From positions 1 through 7,982 of the forward strand of contig JASLBJ010000202.1 of NCBI GenBank assembly GCA_030146725.1: a stretch of DNA of 7,982 bases. The letters are read 5' to 3'. Of the stretch, positions 7,631 to 7,982 are shown one piece after another. Within the stretch, counting starts at the first letter, position 1, and every line of letters begins with the position of its first letter. The DNA is from Sphingomicrobium sp. Its GTDB lineage: Bacteria > Pseudomonadota > Alphaproteobacteria > Sphingomonadales > Sphingomonadaceae. The position numbers were made by a program, and so were the translations under genes. The notes under the pieces are model-generated. The model was given only the letters and a program-made list of their open reading frames with translations, ran no database searches and was not told the origin of the DNA.

Positions 7631-7982
7631 TCAATCCATATGTTTGAGGCCGATCCGCAGATAATCGTAACCGGTGACGAGGGTCAGCGCCGCGGCGGCC
7701 CACAGGCTGGCGAGGCCGACGGTGTGCACCCACTCCTGCTGCGGGGTCGCGCCGGCGAGGATCAGCGCGCCCAGCGCGATCAGCTGGAGCGTCGTCTTCC
7801 ACTTTGCGAGCGCGCTGACCGGCACTCCGACGCGGACCTCGGCGAGGAACTCGCGAAGGCCCGAGACGATGATCTCGCGCAGCAGGATGATCAGCGCCGG
7901 GATCACGTGCAGGTCTTGGATGATCGGCGGCTCGCCGTTGGCGCGGCGCGATGCGAGCAGCATGACGATCACCGCGGCGACC
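7631..7982 (-). CDS. pgsA: CDP-diacylglycerol-glycerol-3-phosphate 3-phosphatidyltransferase (5' end outside window)
   Basis: Inner-membrane enzyme that makes phosphatidylglycerophosphate, the precursor of phosphatidylglycerol and cardiolipin. Only the C-terminal 116 or so residues are visible, and the frame runs off the right edge. The PgsA-type segments ALIILLREIIVSGLREFLAE and VPVSALAKWKTTLQLIALG are clear. A last hydrophobic helix (about VGLASLWAAAALTLVTGYDYL) and a short polar end follow. The catalytic CDP-alcohol phosphatidyltransferase signature (DG-AR-G-D-D) lies upstream, beyond the window, so activity cannot be judged. It is on the same strand as katG and 124 bases from it; no convincing terminator separates them, though katG appears to have its own promoter. 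Confidence 0.92.
   Translation of the reverse strand, partial: VAAVIVMLLASRRANGEPPIIQDLHVIPALIILLREIIVSGLREFLAEVRVGVPVSALAKWKTTLQLIALGALILAGATPQQEWVHTVGLASLWAAAALTLVTGYDYLRIGLKHMD

Overview
The window looks like core chromosome from a GC-rich alphaproteobacterium, most likely a sphingomonad (Sphingomonadales). The reasons are the rpsF-rpsR-rplI cluster with a long Arg-Gly-Asp tail on S6, an Ala/Pro/acidic tail on L9, a short-form CysE followed by a DUF2794 gene, and strongly GC-biased third codon positions. No mobile element, CRISPR array, tRNA or rRNA was seen. All placements come from reading the sequence; no database search was possible.

Layout. Positions 1-1271 (+) hold the end of rpsF, then rpsR and rplI, tightly packed as one ribosomal-protein operon that ends at a strong hairpin terminator (1299-1331). 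Positions 1442-2080 (+) encode a 212-residue Gln/Gly-rich, apparently disordered protein. Its upstream region has a GGAAC-N18-GTTTT pair resembling a general-stress (EcfG-type) sigma-factor promoter, and a small palindrome sits just before its ribosome binding site. A perfect 13-bp inverted repeat (2105-2135) separates it from the convergent minus-strand pair cysE (serine O-acetyltransferase) and a DUF2794 gene. These two are joined by a TTGA stop/start overlap and both appear to use non-ATG starts.

Divergent from cysE is a TauE/SafE-type (TSUP) permease gene (3311-4258, start uncertain), followed 37 bp later by an OxyR-like LysR regulator (4296-5234) with the two redox cysteines at the classical spacing. 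Tail to tail with oxyR lies katG (5263-7506, minus), a full-length catalase-peroxidase with all key residues. A strong hairpin sits between them, with the oxyR stop codon in its loop. The window ends in the C-terminal part of pgsA (7631 onward, minus), a phosphatidylglycerophosphate synthase.

How the genes work together. The ribosomal operon is housekeeping. The middle and right parts combine cysteine synthesis (cysE), possible sulfite/sulfonate or other anion export (TauE/SafE), peroxide sensing (OxyR) and peroxide removal (KatG). OxyR activation of katG is well established in other bacteria. Sulfur metabolism and redox defence are biochemically linked, but a functional unit here is inference from proximity. 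I see no clear sign of an entirely new system. The most interesting points are the stress-promoter-like signal before the disordered protein, the doubtful TauE start and leader, and the palindromic junctions.
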